Assembly: GCA_036940085.1 (NCBI GenBank)
Contig: JALLBK010000427.1
Span: forward strand, 1-30,976
Direction: 5' to 3'
Length of the DNA stretch: 30,976 bases
DNA from: Discostella pseudostelligera
Lineage: Eukaryota > Bacillariophyta > Thalassiosirophyceae > Thalassiosirales > Thalassiosiraceae
Below the pieces are notes generated by a model. That model saw nothing but the letters and a program-made list of their open reading frames with translations. It searched no databases and was not told where the DNA came from. Below, in pieces: positions 20,735-29,583 of the stretch. Within the stretch, counting starts at the first letter, position 1. Every line of letters begins with the position of its first letter. The translations under genes were made by a program, and so were the position numbers.

Positions 20735-20766
<32 letters not shown>
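20735..20766 (+). repeat. GAT trinucleotide run encoding poly-Asp
   Basis: About ten GAT units at the end of B' give 'IDDDDDDDDDDDWF'. Likely length-polymorphic. Confidence 0.85.
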
Positions 20767-20939
20767 CTGGTTCTGATGCAGCTCGAAAATTAGGTTTTGC
20801 AACGGATGAAGACGAAGAGTGGCAGTTTTGATGATTGCGGTACTATTTATGTAACTTGTCAACACTATCATAATATACCTCTCTACTATGCATTCCAATG
20901 CGCAATCCTACTAATAACACATCAGTAGGACACTTATTG

Positions 20940-21065
20940 TTGGTACAACGATGGCTTGCTTCGAACAAGATTTATACATGACTGGTAATCCACGAACATT
21001 ACCAATCCATTCCATCGCAACAGGTGAAATTTTCATATCTCTACCCGGAAAGTGCATGCTATCAG
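20940..21065 (-). pseudogene. Decayed C-terminal fragment of an A-family gene (right unit)
   Basis: Plus-strand 20950-21060 aligns base for base, without large gaps, with 21330-21435, the antisense of gene A's conserved block (shared tracts such as TTGCTTCGAA, AATCCATTCCAT / AGTCCATTCCAT and TTCATATCT / TTTATATCG). Read on the minus strand it gives 'ISPVAMEWIGNVRGLPVMYK', a recognisable relic of 'ILPSAMEWTGRDSLGFSAMYY'. It is the remains of an older tandem A-type copy or a lost repeat unit. Confidence 0.6.
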
Positions 21066-21178
21066 GACATTCATGCACAAATGAAAGAGTAGTCGGTCAT
21101 TGTTGGTCCACAGTACGAAAAGACGAAAACCCCAACACCAACAAGGATTACCAAAACCAAGATAATCATTACGAGCAG

Positions 21179-22141
21179 TTAGTTTTCCGCATATTTGACG
21201 AAGCCACTTCCACTGGCGGCTTGGGTAGGGCATACATCTTTCATCATACCGCAAACTCCGCCGCTGGCAACACTGGAGCCGACCGAAGGACTATCAGGAT
21301 TGTGGAGCAAAGAGAAATATAATGGATTGCTTCGAAGTAGATAGTACATCGCCGAGAACCCAAGACTATCTCTACCAGTCCATTCCATAGCACTAGGTAA
21401 AATCTTTATATCGACATCCACAAAGGCACGACCGATGGAATCAACACTAGTGAAATAGTGCGCAAGAATCATTGCACGGACTTCTTTTGTCTTGCCATTT
21501 GGGTTGATGTCGTGGGATTTCCTTTTGACAGGAGTATCATAATGCGTGGCTATGGCGTCGGCAAAGATCTGAAGCATCGCCACTGAAGTAGAAGGGGCGG
21601 GATATTGTGCGTACGCCAAATTTAATGCGTCTAGAAATTGTGACGTTAGAATTCTGGACGTTTCGATGCGAGTGGCAATGGCATTCATCACGAGGTGTGG
21701 GAGCCTGTCACCTATCATTGAAAGGATCATTCCAATCTGGATCGATGGGTGGTCCTTGTAAAGGTAGTGATCGTAGAAAGAGGGAACAGGCAACGACGGA
21801 CTTCTCATGTCTGTTTTGAAGGAATCGATGAAGTCATTCCAATGCGCCGCTTCGAGGTCATCCACTCGAGCCACGGAGCCTACATTAATATCCCTGATGG
21901 AATCAGAAATATATAGGTGAGATAATGATGCCCGAAAATCTGATGTGGCTGATGCCCGATAAGAGGAAAATGCGGCGGCCAAGGCCTCAGCGAAGTCGTC
22001 AAACGCTAGCATCCTCGCGGAGGAGGACATGGTCATGGTGGATGGGGGTATCAGTTTGATTGTGTCGGTAGGTGACGTTGCCTGTTCGTGAGAGAGCTGA
22101 TGGTTGGCGGGCGAACTCCCACAACGATGACTGCAATTCAT
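21179..22141 (-). CDS. Gene A: uncharacterised 'AMEWxGRD' repeat-family protein (320 aa)
   Basis: The start is the first in-frame ATG (22141); ATGs at 22036 and 22030 are alternatives and would leave the E2F-like repeats in a longer 5' leader. No known domain was recognised. The protein is helical, with an N-terminal 'ARMLAFDDFAEALAAAFSSY', a middle 'LAHYFTSVDSIGRAFVDVD' and the block 'ILPSAMEWTGRDSLGFSAMYYLLRSNPLY'. From recall rather than a search, similar 'W-[ILT]-G-R-[D]-x-x-G-x-S-x-[ML]-Y-x-L-[LV]-R' blocks occur in uncharacterised diatom proteins, often beside ankyrin-like repeats. Divergently paired with gene B, an arrangement preserved in the degenerate left copy. The fragment downstream suggests the family grows by local duplication. 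Confidence 0.65.
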   Translation of the reverse strand: MNCSHRCGSSPANHQLSHEQATSPTDTIKLIPPSTMTMSSSARMLAFDDFAEALAAAFSSYRASATSDFRASLSHLYISDSIRDINVGSVARVDDLEAAHWNDFIDSFKTDMRSPSLPVPSFYDHYLYKDHPSIQIGMILSMIGDRLPHLVMNAIATRIETSRILTSQFLDALNLAYAQYPAPSTSVAMLQIFADAIATHYDTPVKRKSHDINPNGKTKEVRAMILAHYFTSVDSIGRAFVDVDIKILPSAMEWTGRDSLGFSAMYYLLRSNPLYFSLLHNPDSPSVGSSVASGGVCGMMKDVCPTQAASGSGFVKYAEN

Positions 22142-22151
22142 CGCTGAAACG

Positions 22152-22253
22152 CTCCCGCCAAAAGGTTTCACTTCCCGCCAAAAATATGAATCTTATCTTC
22201 CTGCCAAAAATATGAATCTTATCTTCCTGCCAAAATGATCTTTCCCGCCGAAA
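22152..22253. promoter_or_regulatory. Five E2F/DP-like sites, three in a 26-bp tandem repeat, between genes A and B
   Basis: Sites: CTCCCGCCAAAA (22152), TTCCCGCCAAAAA (22172), TTCCTGCCAAAAA (22198), TTCCTGCCAAAA (22225) and TTTCCCGCCGAAA (22241-22253). Copies starting at 22171, 22197 and 22223 form a 26-bp tandem repeat whose non-motif half is ATATGAATCTTAT; the third copy is partial. Copies two and three carry a C-to-T change inside the core. The block starts 11 bp from the A start codon and ends 95 bp before the B start codon. Confidence 0.65.
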
Positions 22254-22347
22254 CGAAATACTATCTTTGTGCCTCACCATCCTCCATCCTCACCATGAAC
22301 GAGCTGAGAGCTGAAGGCTAGATATTGTAGTACTAGTTCGACTTACC

Positions 22348-25300
22348 ATGAGTTCCGAAGACGACGACGACTTCTTGTCCAATGATGACAGCAACAATGA
22401 CGAGGATGACGATGAAGTCATGAATCAGCAGCAGGTGCGACGCGGCGCCACCCCCCGCGCTCTCACTGGCCGAACCACTCAAACGACATCGACGTCGCCT
22501 GCTCGACGGCAGCAGCAGCAGCAGCGGCAGCAGTACACCGCCGCGGAGATTGATCGAGAAATCGCTGGTGATAATGATGATAGTGACGATGATAATAGCA
22601 ATAATATTAGTAATGAAGGCAGTAATGATGGTGATAACTACGACGATGACGACGACGACGATGATCGGCGTAATCATGCCAGAAACAAAAGGGGAAAGGC
22701 AAAGGCAAAGCAAACAGTGGCAACACCAAAGAAACGAATAAGAAAGTCGGGGTACAAACCAATAACTAAAAAGCCGAAATTGAAGAGTGCAAAGCGAATG
22801 AAAGCTAGCAAGCCCAAACAACGACGGGTGGAGAGTAGTGATGATGATAGTGAAGAGGAGGAGGATGACGAGGACGATGAGAATTTCAACGTGGAAGATG
22901 AGAGTGATGAGGAGGATGATAATAATAGCGATGATAGTGATAGCGACTATGGCACCTCTTCCAAAAAGACTCCTACCCGTGCAAAGAGAGGTTCCATAGG
23001 AGGCAGTCGTCGTGGTGNACTATGGCACCTCTTCCAAAAAGACTCCTACCCGTGCAAAGAGAGGTTCCATAGGAGGCAGTCGTCGTGGTGGTCATGGGGC
23101 TAGTGGTACGAGAGTGACCAGATCAACCTCGACCAACCGACCTACCGATACTCGATCTTCGTCTGCACGCAATCGTCAAAACCAACGCCTACAATCCAAC
23201 TCTTCCTCGAATTCATCCGACAATGATGACGACGATGATGACTACGAGGGACAATCCGGTGGAGGTAGAGGCAGAGGAAGAGGAGGACGACCACGTCGTG
23301 CATGCAAAACCCAAACAGAGTTACGAATGAGTGAAATGGTTCATAGGGATATGCAAAGTGAGAAGGAGGCTTGGCGGGGAGTGCTTGAGGAGGATGATAG
23401 GGAGCTGTTGGGGTTGGAGGCTGGTCGTGCGGATAACAATGACGACGATGACGATGACGATGATAGTCGAAATGACGAGGACAATGATGTTGTCAATGAG
23501 ATGGCTTCTTCGACTGCTACTGGTACAAAGAGGGCTACTCCAAAAAAATGCAGTATTCATGACGACGACGATGATGAGGACTACGATGAAGATGGCAACC
23601 CTAGTGATGTCAATGAAGACGACGATGAAGATGAAGATGCAGGTGAAGACGATGTGGTAAGCGATGATGAACTAATTTCTCAACAGAATCAACGCCCATC
23701 ACGTCGTAATGGGCAAAAGACAAAGAATGTTGATCTGAGTGATGAGGAGATTGGCACCGCTGATGAAGATAGTGAGGATGAGGAGACCGGTCCGGGTATA
23801 CTGATGAGTCCTGTAAGGAAGGCATCTGCATCGAGGATGGGGGGAACGTATTATGATTGCATGGGTAGTAGTGGACGCAGTCCCAATGCTAGCAAATCGA
23901 GGGCTAGGGCTCGGATGGGTAGGGAACCACTGAATGTCCATGATGGTGACGAAGATGAGGAGGAGGAGGATGATTCCCATGGACACGTTCACCAATCCAC
24001 ATCACCGCACTCCGCCACCACCTCCTCAACTCGCAAAAAGTCCATGGAGGTCGCCATGGCATCCCACATCAACTGTCCATCCACCACCGACGATATTACC
24101 ATGGCCAATCTACCCAGGAGCGAGCCACACGTATGTTACATCTCTCCCGATGGTAAAACACGCCATTGCTTCGCGCTTGATACGCTCTATCGAATTGCTA
24201 TTTCCGCCGCTAGCAACAGGACTGGTGGCGGTGGAGGTGGTATCGACGACAACAACCATGGTTCTGCACAGAAATTAACATTTTTACAACCCCCGCACTT
24301 TCGATCACCCATGGAAGATGACTTACTTGATCAAATCGCATCACGATTTGGTCGGGCGGCATTGATCATTGAAAAATCGGCAATCTACAAAAAGATGCAT
24401 GGCAGCATATTCAGTCTGAATGACGATGATGAGTTGGATGACTTTGATGAAGATGGAGAATTCATTGGCTATACCAACAACAACAACAACCACAGTAGTA
24501 GGAGGGGAAACTTTCAGGATAGATTTGAGAGGTTTATCCAGGGATTAATGGGAAGCAATGATGTCTACTGTTGTCCATTGTGTTATAAGGAAGCAGATCG
24601 TCGTCTAGGAAATATGGGCGATGAAGAAATGTGCGAGGATGATGCCGATGATGACGACGAGGATGAAACCGAGGAGGGACATCAGCACAGCGGCGAGGAG
24701 TGTTTCTCTTTCATGGATGATCCGATGAGGATACTTGGAAGTCTAGACCAAGATCAGTATGAGGTAGCAAGTACATTCTGTTTCCGAACCTTGGTGGATG
24801 TTAAGACGCATTTGAAAGTCGTGCATCAAGCCAACATCAAGGAGGTATCGGGGAATGATCTCTACCATCGATTTCAAATCCGTGCCAGTGATGGGCTATT
24901 GCAATCGTGGCTGAAGAGAAATCTAGGCAAAAGTACTGTACAAGGTGATATGATGAGGTACTGGTCACAGGGCGAGAATCAATCATTTGTTTTACTTCTG
25001 AGTCAAATTGAAAAGAGACGGTATGAAGGAGAAATATCCGACGAGTATGGAATCGATTTTTGTCAATCCTTTCCAAACAGAGCGAGGAGAGTATGGCGAG
25101 TAGTCAGCGCACCGTACTCAAAGGACCAGCATGACATGGGTGACTTTATTGCTGCAGAGGGGGAAGAGGAGGAGTCTGAGGAGGACGACGATGATGGTAC
25201 TGCATGCCTGACACCACGTGATGCTCATGGAGAGGGAAGTGGGAGCTTGGAGTCGCCGGAAGACCAGATGATCGAATTTCTACAAAAGAAGCAGAAGTCA

Positions 25301-25729
25301 AATAAGCAGAAGCAAAGTTTCTTGAAACGAAAAGCCAATAGTAGCGACGAGGAAAACAGTAGTGATGCATCATCCTCCGATGATGACGAATTGGAAGTCC
25401 TCCCAAAACCACAACAATTCGAAGAAGTGGAGGAGGAAGATGAATGGACCAAATCAAAAAGTCTCAAGGCAAAGAAGGGACAAAAGAACATGAAATCAAC
25501 AAGTAATAGCGACGATGATTCAGGAGATGCCAATGTGTTTGGCTCAGACATGGAACAAGACAATACTGAAACGAAATTTAATGGCAGTGCTCGCAAGCGG
25601 GTAATTGACGATGATAACAGTTTCGGCTCTGATACAGATCGGAATAAGTCGAACCGTAAATCTCCCGCAAGTAATGGCGGCAGTGCTCGGAAGAAAGTTA
25701 TCGAGAGCAGCGACGAAGATTCTTTCTAA
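22348..25729 (+). CDS. Gene B: acidic, probably nuclear protein with split C2H2-like zinc motif (about 1102 aa after removing an assembly duplication)
   Basis: As given, the frame is broken at the N (23018); deleting one of two identical 72-bp copies plus the N leaves one frame of 3309 nt from the ATG at 22348 to the TAA at 25727-25729. Residues 1-400 alternate Asp/Glu/Ser runs with basic blocks ('KPITKKPKLKSAKRMKASK') and an RGRGRGG stretch, typical of chromatin- or nucleolus-associated proteins. A conserved core follows: 'HINCPSTTDD', 'PHVCYISPDGKTRHCFALDTLYRIAI' (two blocks), 'FLQPPHF', 'DDLLDQIASRFGRAA'. A CPLC pair ('YCCPLCYKEADRRL') and 'VKTHLKVVH' about 75 residues later could form one C2H2-type zinc site interrupted by an acidic insert. 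Then 'YHRFQIRASDGLLQSWLKR' and a Ser/Asp-rich tail. I do not recognise the family. A paralogue (B') lies 2 kb to the left. Confidence 0.72.
22946..23090. other. Assembly artefact: perfect 72-bp direct duplication around a single N
   Basis: 22946-23017 and 23019-23090 are identical and are separated only by N at 23018. This is what two overlapping contig ends look like when placed side by side. Collapsing them keeps gene B in frame, whereas the present sequence shifts it. Confidence 0.9.
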
Positions 25730-25872
25730 TTGTAATCTTGCTTTCCCCGTTGACTTTGGATTCTTTCGTTTTTATGTCACAGATTTTACAGTGTTGCCAG
25801 TAATTGCACATGATATGTGTTCCAGCTAGATTTTGAAGCATGTCAAAGCCGTGATCACTTCGTAGCCATTAA

Positions 25873-26833
25873 TCACTTCTTCACCTCTTTGAACACATCC
25901 TCTGCATCTTGCGTATGGTACGGCTCTTGCCACTCCTTCTTCTCTTTCAACCGAGCAACAAATTCTTTCTGTAGATCTCGTTCGCCTCCCTTCTCTCCAT
26001 TAGCAACATCTCTAACATCTAAAAATGGATGATCTTTATCCAATGGTATTGTTTCGGGCATTTCCTCCCCCGGTCGAAAATCATTTACTGCCATCATTAA
26101 CTCGATGACATGTTCCTGATGCTCACGCTTTCGGTAACAAAAGTAGTAACTGGGTACAACGACGAGGAATGCTGTGCCGAATGCTACCTTTCCGGCGAAG
26201 AGAGATCGAGAGCCCATTCTTAGTCGATGTCTAATATTTGTTGACATGACGATGAGTTGCAATAGAAATAAAAGTTAGTATATGCTTCACATGAGTGAAG
26301 TTGAACAATACCAGTGCAAAAGTAGATATTTGATGATGCCAAAAAGAAACTCACATTCCCATGACAGTTCCAGTAGCTACTGCCCACAATGACGACTCTC
26401 GGACACACCATCGAAACGGTGAATCTTCAATAGCCTTGCGTATTCCGTATGCTTCGGGGAATATTCGCGTCCATGGTTCCGAAACAATTGCATTTTCCTT
26501 TGATGGAATACTGTTTGTTATTGGCAGAGATGTTGATGACGCTGATGGTGCTGATGATGATAATGATGGCGACGACGATGACGATTCGTCGGTAGATGAT
26601 TTCATCGACGAAGTTGCTGATAGTGCATCATTATTACATCCAGGAGTGTTGAACGACAACGAGGCGTGATCATCGCCCGCGAATGGGTCTCTATGTTCAG
26701 GAGTGATTGATTTGCTCTTCCAAAAGAACGGCATGTTGGAGGGTGGGCTGGATATTGCGCGGGGGGCAGAGTGGACTACAACTACCTGTACTCTAGTACT
26801 ATCTACGGCGGCGGCGGCGGCGCCTAGGTTCAT
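25873..26833 (-). CDS. COX20: COX20-like (FAM36A) cytochrome c oxidase assembly protein, two exons
   Basis: Exons (minus strand) 26833-26355 and 26230-25873, with a 124-nt intron (GTGAGT donor, ATTAG acceptor, phase 2), give 278 aa. The core is at 138-200: 'SPFRWCVRESSLWAVATGTVMG' joins 'IHRLRMGSRSLFAGKVAFGTAFLVVVPSYYFCYRKR'. This matches the COX20 pattern P-C-x-R-x-S-x-x-x-G-x-x-x-G followed by two membrane helices and 'S-Y-x-x-C-x-x-R-R'. COX20 is an inner mitochondrial membrane chaperone for subunit Cox2 during complex IV assembly. The roughly 135-residue N-terminus is Ser-rich, low complexity and much longer than in animals and fungi; translation might instead begin at Met34 ('MPFFWKSKS'). 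The C-terminus is charged. Confidence 0.75.
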
Positions 26834-27239
26834 GTTGTCATGTATGTGGTGGAAGGCGGACGATTAATTTGGGCGATGAGCTGCGAGGAGCCAAATATTC
26901 CCCATTAGTACCTCAATCAACAAAGCACAGAATGAGATGCCATCTGTTCTTGAAAATAATTCCTTTGCAAAAAAGTTATGTATGTAAGTAACTTGGTCCA
27001 GGATACGGACAGCAAAGTATGCGCCCAATGGGTTGTCAAAAGCTTAAAGTTCAAAGTTGGTGCACCCACCACAGGCACCAGGCACCCATTTCATTTCATT
27101 CGGTGAAGAGATCGACAGAGGTCGACATCGACGAGGGCAAAGGCAAAGGCGAGGGCTGCAGCTGTTGTCTGTTGTTTTATTAGGCGGGTCCGACTAGCTA
27201 CCTTGGAGTACCGTATTGCAGTAATTGGCCTTCCAAACC
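26834..27239. other. Divergent intergenic region between the COX20-like gene and the 216-aa gene
   Basis: No gene and no E2F-like cluster was seen. It contains a short purine-rich stretch (GGCAAAGGCAAAGGCGAGGG, about 27139-27158). Presumably it holds promoters in both directions. Confidence 0.5.
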
Positions 27240-27890
27240 ATGACAACGCGAGAGGATTCGAAGAAGCGTGCTCGAGATAATGGAGGCTCCGACGAAGTTG
27301 TGCTCGTCGACGACAACAACCCGCCGCTGACCATGTCCCACATCCAGGATCGTATACGTCAGCTCCTAGAGCGTCTACCCTCCAAGGATGAAACTGCCGC
27401 TCTCACCATCAATGACATCCCGGCAATGGAATCATGGTGTCGTACTGTCCGGGCCATTTTACGGAATTACAACCTAACATTGAACTTCGTGGCCATTGCC
27501 AACTATCAATGGGAGCCCGATCGGCCGGGCCACACTGGCCAAAGCCTCGCGGCGTTGCGCAATCAGATTTCATTGAGTACCGCCCAAACGAACATTATCT
27601 CCAGTCACATTAGTAAGATCCTAACTCCGGCGTTGGATCGTCAGCTGATGAAGAAACGGACGATAGAACGGGAGAATGGTGAAAAGGAGGAGACGTATGT
27701 GTATGAAAATGTCGTGAATGATCCGGAGATGTTGCAATTAAATCGGGATCAGTTGTGTGATGAGGCGCTGTACAAGCGACAGTTGATGGTGTCGACGATG
27801 GAACAAATGTGTCAGTGTATAGATGATTATCAGAAGGCAGAGGCGGGGGCCGCGGGAGGAGATGGACAGCGTTTCTCAATGGCGTATTAA
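27240..27890 (+). CDS. Uncharacterised conserved-looking 216-aa protein
   Basis: The start is the first in-frame ATG, 'MTTREDSKKRARDN'; the stop is TAA. No intron and no membrane segment or signal peptide. The basic 'SKKRAR' start could be a nuclear signal. The body is predicted mostly helical ('IQDRIRQLLERLP', 'MESWCRTVRAILRNYNLTLNF', 'SLAALRNQISLSTAQTNIISSHISKIL', 'KRQLMVSTMEQMCQCIDDYQK' as successive blocks). The even amphipathic spacing and biased codon use support a real gene. I do not recognise the family. Confidence 0.7.
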   Translation: MTTREDSKKRARDNGGSDEVVLVDDNNPPLTMSHIQDRIRQLLERLPSKDETAALTINDIPAMESWCRTVRAILRNYNLTLNFVAIANYQWEPDRPGHTGQSLAALRNQISLSTAQTNIISSHISKILTPALDRQLMKKRTIERENGEKEETYVYENVVNDPEMLQLNRDQLCDEALYKRQLMVSTMEQMCQCIDDYQKAEAGAAGGDGQRFSMAY

Positions 27891-28106
27891 TGTATCGGTG
27901 TAGGGACGAAGAGGCGATGTGGGATAGAACAGAGAATGGGAAGAAACAAGGATGTTATCGCATATTGTACAGTCATGAATATTTTGTAATGAAAATGATT
28001 GACTCACTTCAATGCATCATCGATTAGAGTACAATTTATGTGATTTGGGGCTGAACCAACTCCAAGTAGGAGCGAAACGCTAGTAAGAATGTTGCGGTGG
28101 CACTTG

Positions 28107-29020
28107 CTAACTCTTCACGGTCAAGATCCGCAATGCATAATCTTGCGCATCTTCGAACACATCTCCCACAACTATCATCTCCTTCCGCAAATGGATCGCA
28201 TTTGCCTCCTCCATGAACTTGACACCATAATTTTTGAACGCGTGCGTTAAGAAGTCATCGCTACTGAAACCCGATGGAAATTGTACCCAAATGAAATAGC
28301 CACCTTGTCGCTTAACGGGAGAATTGAGCGAGGGAATAGAGATGCGAGGTTCGTCTTTTAGAATGTCGCACATAAGTTCGCATCTTTCTGCATATTCAAC
28401 CCTCAATTGATCCAGGTGGGTGTCGAGCAAATTAGATTCGATGGCATGCCTCATCATTGTACCCATGAAAGGCGCAACTCCACCCTGAGAATTAATATAT
28501 CCGTGCTCTTTCAAACGCTTAATAATGAAAGAGGGAGCATCGATCCACCCGAGACGTACACCTGGAGCCCATATTTTGGTAAAGCTCCATACTGAAATAC
28601 AGCACCCAATTTTGCCTACTGAATTAATTGTCTGATTCTGCATTTCGTTTTGCAATAATGCGTTAAAATGAACCATTCCACAAGGCCTTCGAGTATTCAA
28701 AACAGTGCTGTTCAGATGATGTTCTTGGCTCTTTGTTTCCCAGTCTAATAAGTGATACACTTCATTGGCCACTAGAATAACACCATGCCTCAGTTGGTCT
28801 TTCCACCCACACTTCATCTTCCGGTTGGGTACATGTCGCACAAATGAGTTCTAACCCGTGTGATACTCCATTTGTTATAAATAACTGTTGTTGTTGCTGC
28901 TGCTGCTTCCATGTTGATAATATCTCCCCTGTCGTCATCACATGTTCGTCTATCTAGAAACACTCGCAGTGCAATAATCAATCGCTTATCTCCTGCATTG
29001 GCACCATAATTTAAAGATTT
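28107..29020 (-). pseudogene. Decayed PLP-dependent aminotransferase (2-aminoadipate/MocR-type)
   Basis: The C-terminal part (28107 to about 28790) is open and recognisable: 'VILVANEVYHLLDW' (cofactor-binding region), 'SVWSFTKIWAPGVRLGWIDAP' with the PLP lysine (as two blocks), 'GGYFIWVQFP'. It lacks an ATG at its open end. The N-terminal part lies upstream in other frames: 'LNYGANAGDKRLIIALRVFLD' (near 28950-29010, in pieces) and 'LFITNGVSHGLELICATCTQ' to 'WVERPT' (about 28795-28885). Between 'WVERPT' and 'VILVANEV' the usual 60-80 residues, including the NPTG loop, are gone, and the frame changes. At least one more shift separates the first two pieces. No intron could restore the missing segment. 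Hence a pseudogene unrelated in type to the aminotransferase at 16-17 kb. Confidence 0.72.
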
Positions 29021-29225
29021 ATGCCAGGAATAGTGGGAACCCTACCTTCGTCTACGTGCGGGAAAGTATATGGGAGCGTTGGAAAATTGCTCGGAAAGTC
29101 TTTCTGCATAGGAATTCCTTGCTATCCATCGCCATTTACTTGGCGAGGCCGAGATGAAGGGTCATTGGGCGAAGGGTCATTGGGCGATTTGCTGGGGCCA
29201 GTTAAGTTTTACCTCGGCCTTGGGG

Positions 29226-29418
29226 CAGTTTGCAGGTTAAATTTTACCGCTTAACTGAACGAAGTTTTTTCCCATAGGCCAGTTTGCAGGTTAAATTTAC
29301 CGCTTAACTGAACGGAGTTTTTTCCCATTGGCAAGTTTGCAGGTTAAAATTTACCGCTTAACTGAACGAAGTTTTACTCCTTAGGCCAGTTTGCAGGGTA
29401 AAATTTACCGCTTAAAGA
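29226..29418. repeat. Tandem repeat, 53-54-bp unit, about 3.6 copies
   Basis: Units begin CAGTTTGCAGG at 29226, 29280, 29333 (one mismatch) and 29387. Each contains TTTACCGCTTAACTGAAC followed by GAAGTTTT. The last copy is cut off after CCGCTTAA. It lies 170-360 bp upstream of the coiled-coil gene. Confidence 0.88.
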
Positions 29419-29444
29419 GTTTGTTCTGCGTAAGCGAATGGAAT

Positions 29445-29560
29445 ATTTCTCCACGCACACCGTGACACCCTTTTGGCAACCAAGCAGAATAGCAACAGTA
29501 CCCCACAAGAAGCTCAGCAGTAAATTACATCACACACAAAAGTTACATTACACACAATAG
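29445..29560 (+). promoter_or_regulatory. Upstream module of the coiled-coil gene
   Basis: 29445-29480 (TTTCTCCACGCA, then CGTGACACCC and GGCAAC) has a close counterpart at 30906-30946 (CATCTCCATGCA, then TGTGACACCT and CAGCAAC). Next come two copies of TTACAT[C/T]ACACACAA (about 29525 and 29546). It ends about 25 bp before the ATG, so it is likely core promoter or 5' leader. Confidence 0.45.
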
Positions 29561-29583
29561 GATAATTATCCATCGATCGATCA

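Larger units (their letters stand above)
18738..20776 (+). pseudogene. B': N-terminally shortened, frameshifted paralogue of gene B
   Basis: From about 18960 the translation follows gene B: 'DEDSDDELTGPSI', 'HIHCPSIYDD', 'GPHICCVSADGKMRHC', 'FLQPPHFHEPMADDLLDQIA', 'VYCCPLCYIEADRR', 'VEDVHHVNPKDVSGND'-type block, 'FQIRASGGLLQSWL'. The roughly 400-residue acidic N-terminus of B is absent. Between about 19945 and 19975 B' has 11 extra bases relative to B, which shifts the frame; homology resumes in another frame ('DEYGDFSRSFPNRARRIW') and continues to a stop at 20776. The tail holds an internal duplication of 'DGPPPIYL' segments and an Asp run. Both zinc-ligand clusters are still present, so decay is recent, or the locus is expressed as a shortened protein. 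Confidence 0.65.
17538..20815. repeat. Left copy of a tandemly duplicated A-B gene pair (degenerate)
   Basis: This unit matches 20829-25729 in gene order and sequence. It begins 90 bp after the aminotransferase stop. The first 170 bases, mostly noncoding, are close to identical to about 20829-20995 apart from short indels (for example CGGTACTATTTATGTAACTT in both). The coding parts are more diverged. It contains the broken genes A' and B', and lacks the A-B promoter and the N-terminal half of B. Confidence 0.8.
20829..25729. repeat. Right copy of the tandemly duplicated A-B gene pair (intact)
   Basis: It holds a downstream decayed fragment of A, intact gene A, the shared promoter with tandem E2F-like repeats, and gene B. 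See the left copy at 17538-20815. The order and divergent orientation are identical. Confidence 0.8.

Noticed and set aside
20951..21322. Plus-strand frame of 123 codons beginning 'MACFEQDLYM'
   Set aside because: It lies antisense to the end of gene A and to its decayed fragment. Its sequence is explained by those minus-strand relics.
22348..23103. Two separate genes at 22348-23103 and 23012-25729
   Set aside because: The overlap is the duplicated 72 bp around N; collapsing it gives one frame, with the same proteins meeting at 'GSRRG'.
28842..29020. Intron(s) repairing the aminotransferase
   Set aside because: Splicing cannot supply the missing NPTG-containing segment, which is absent from the DNA between the two conserved pieces.
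29226..29418. CRISPR-like array
   Set aside because: Units are contiguous 53-54-bp tandem copies without unique spacers, in a eukaryotic context.
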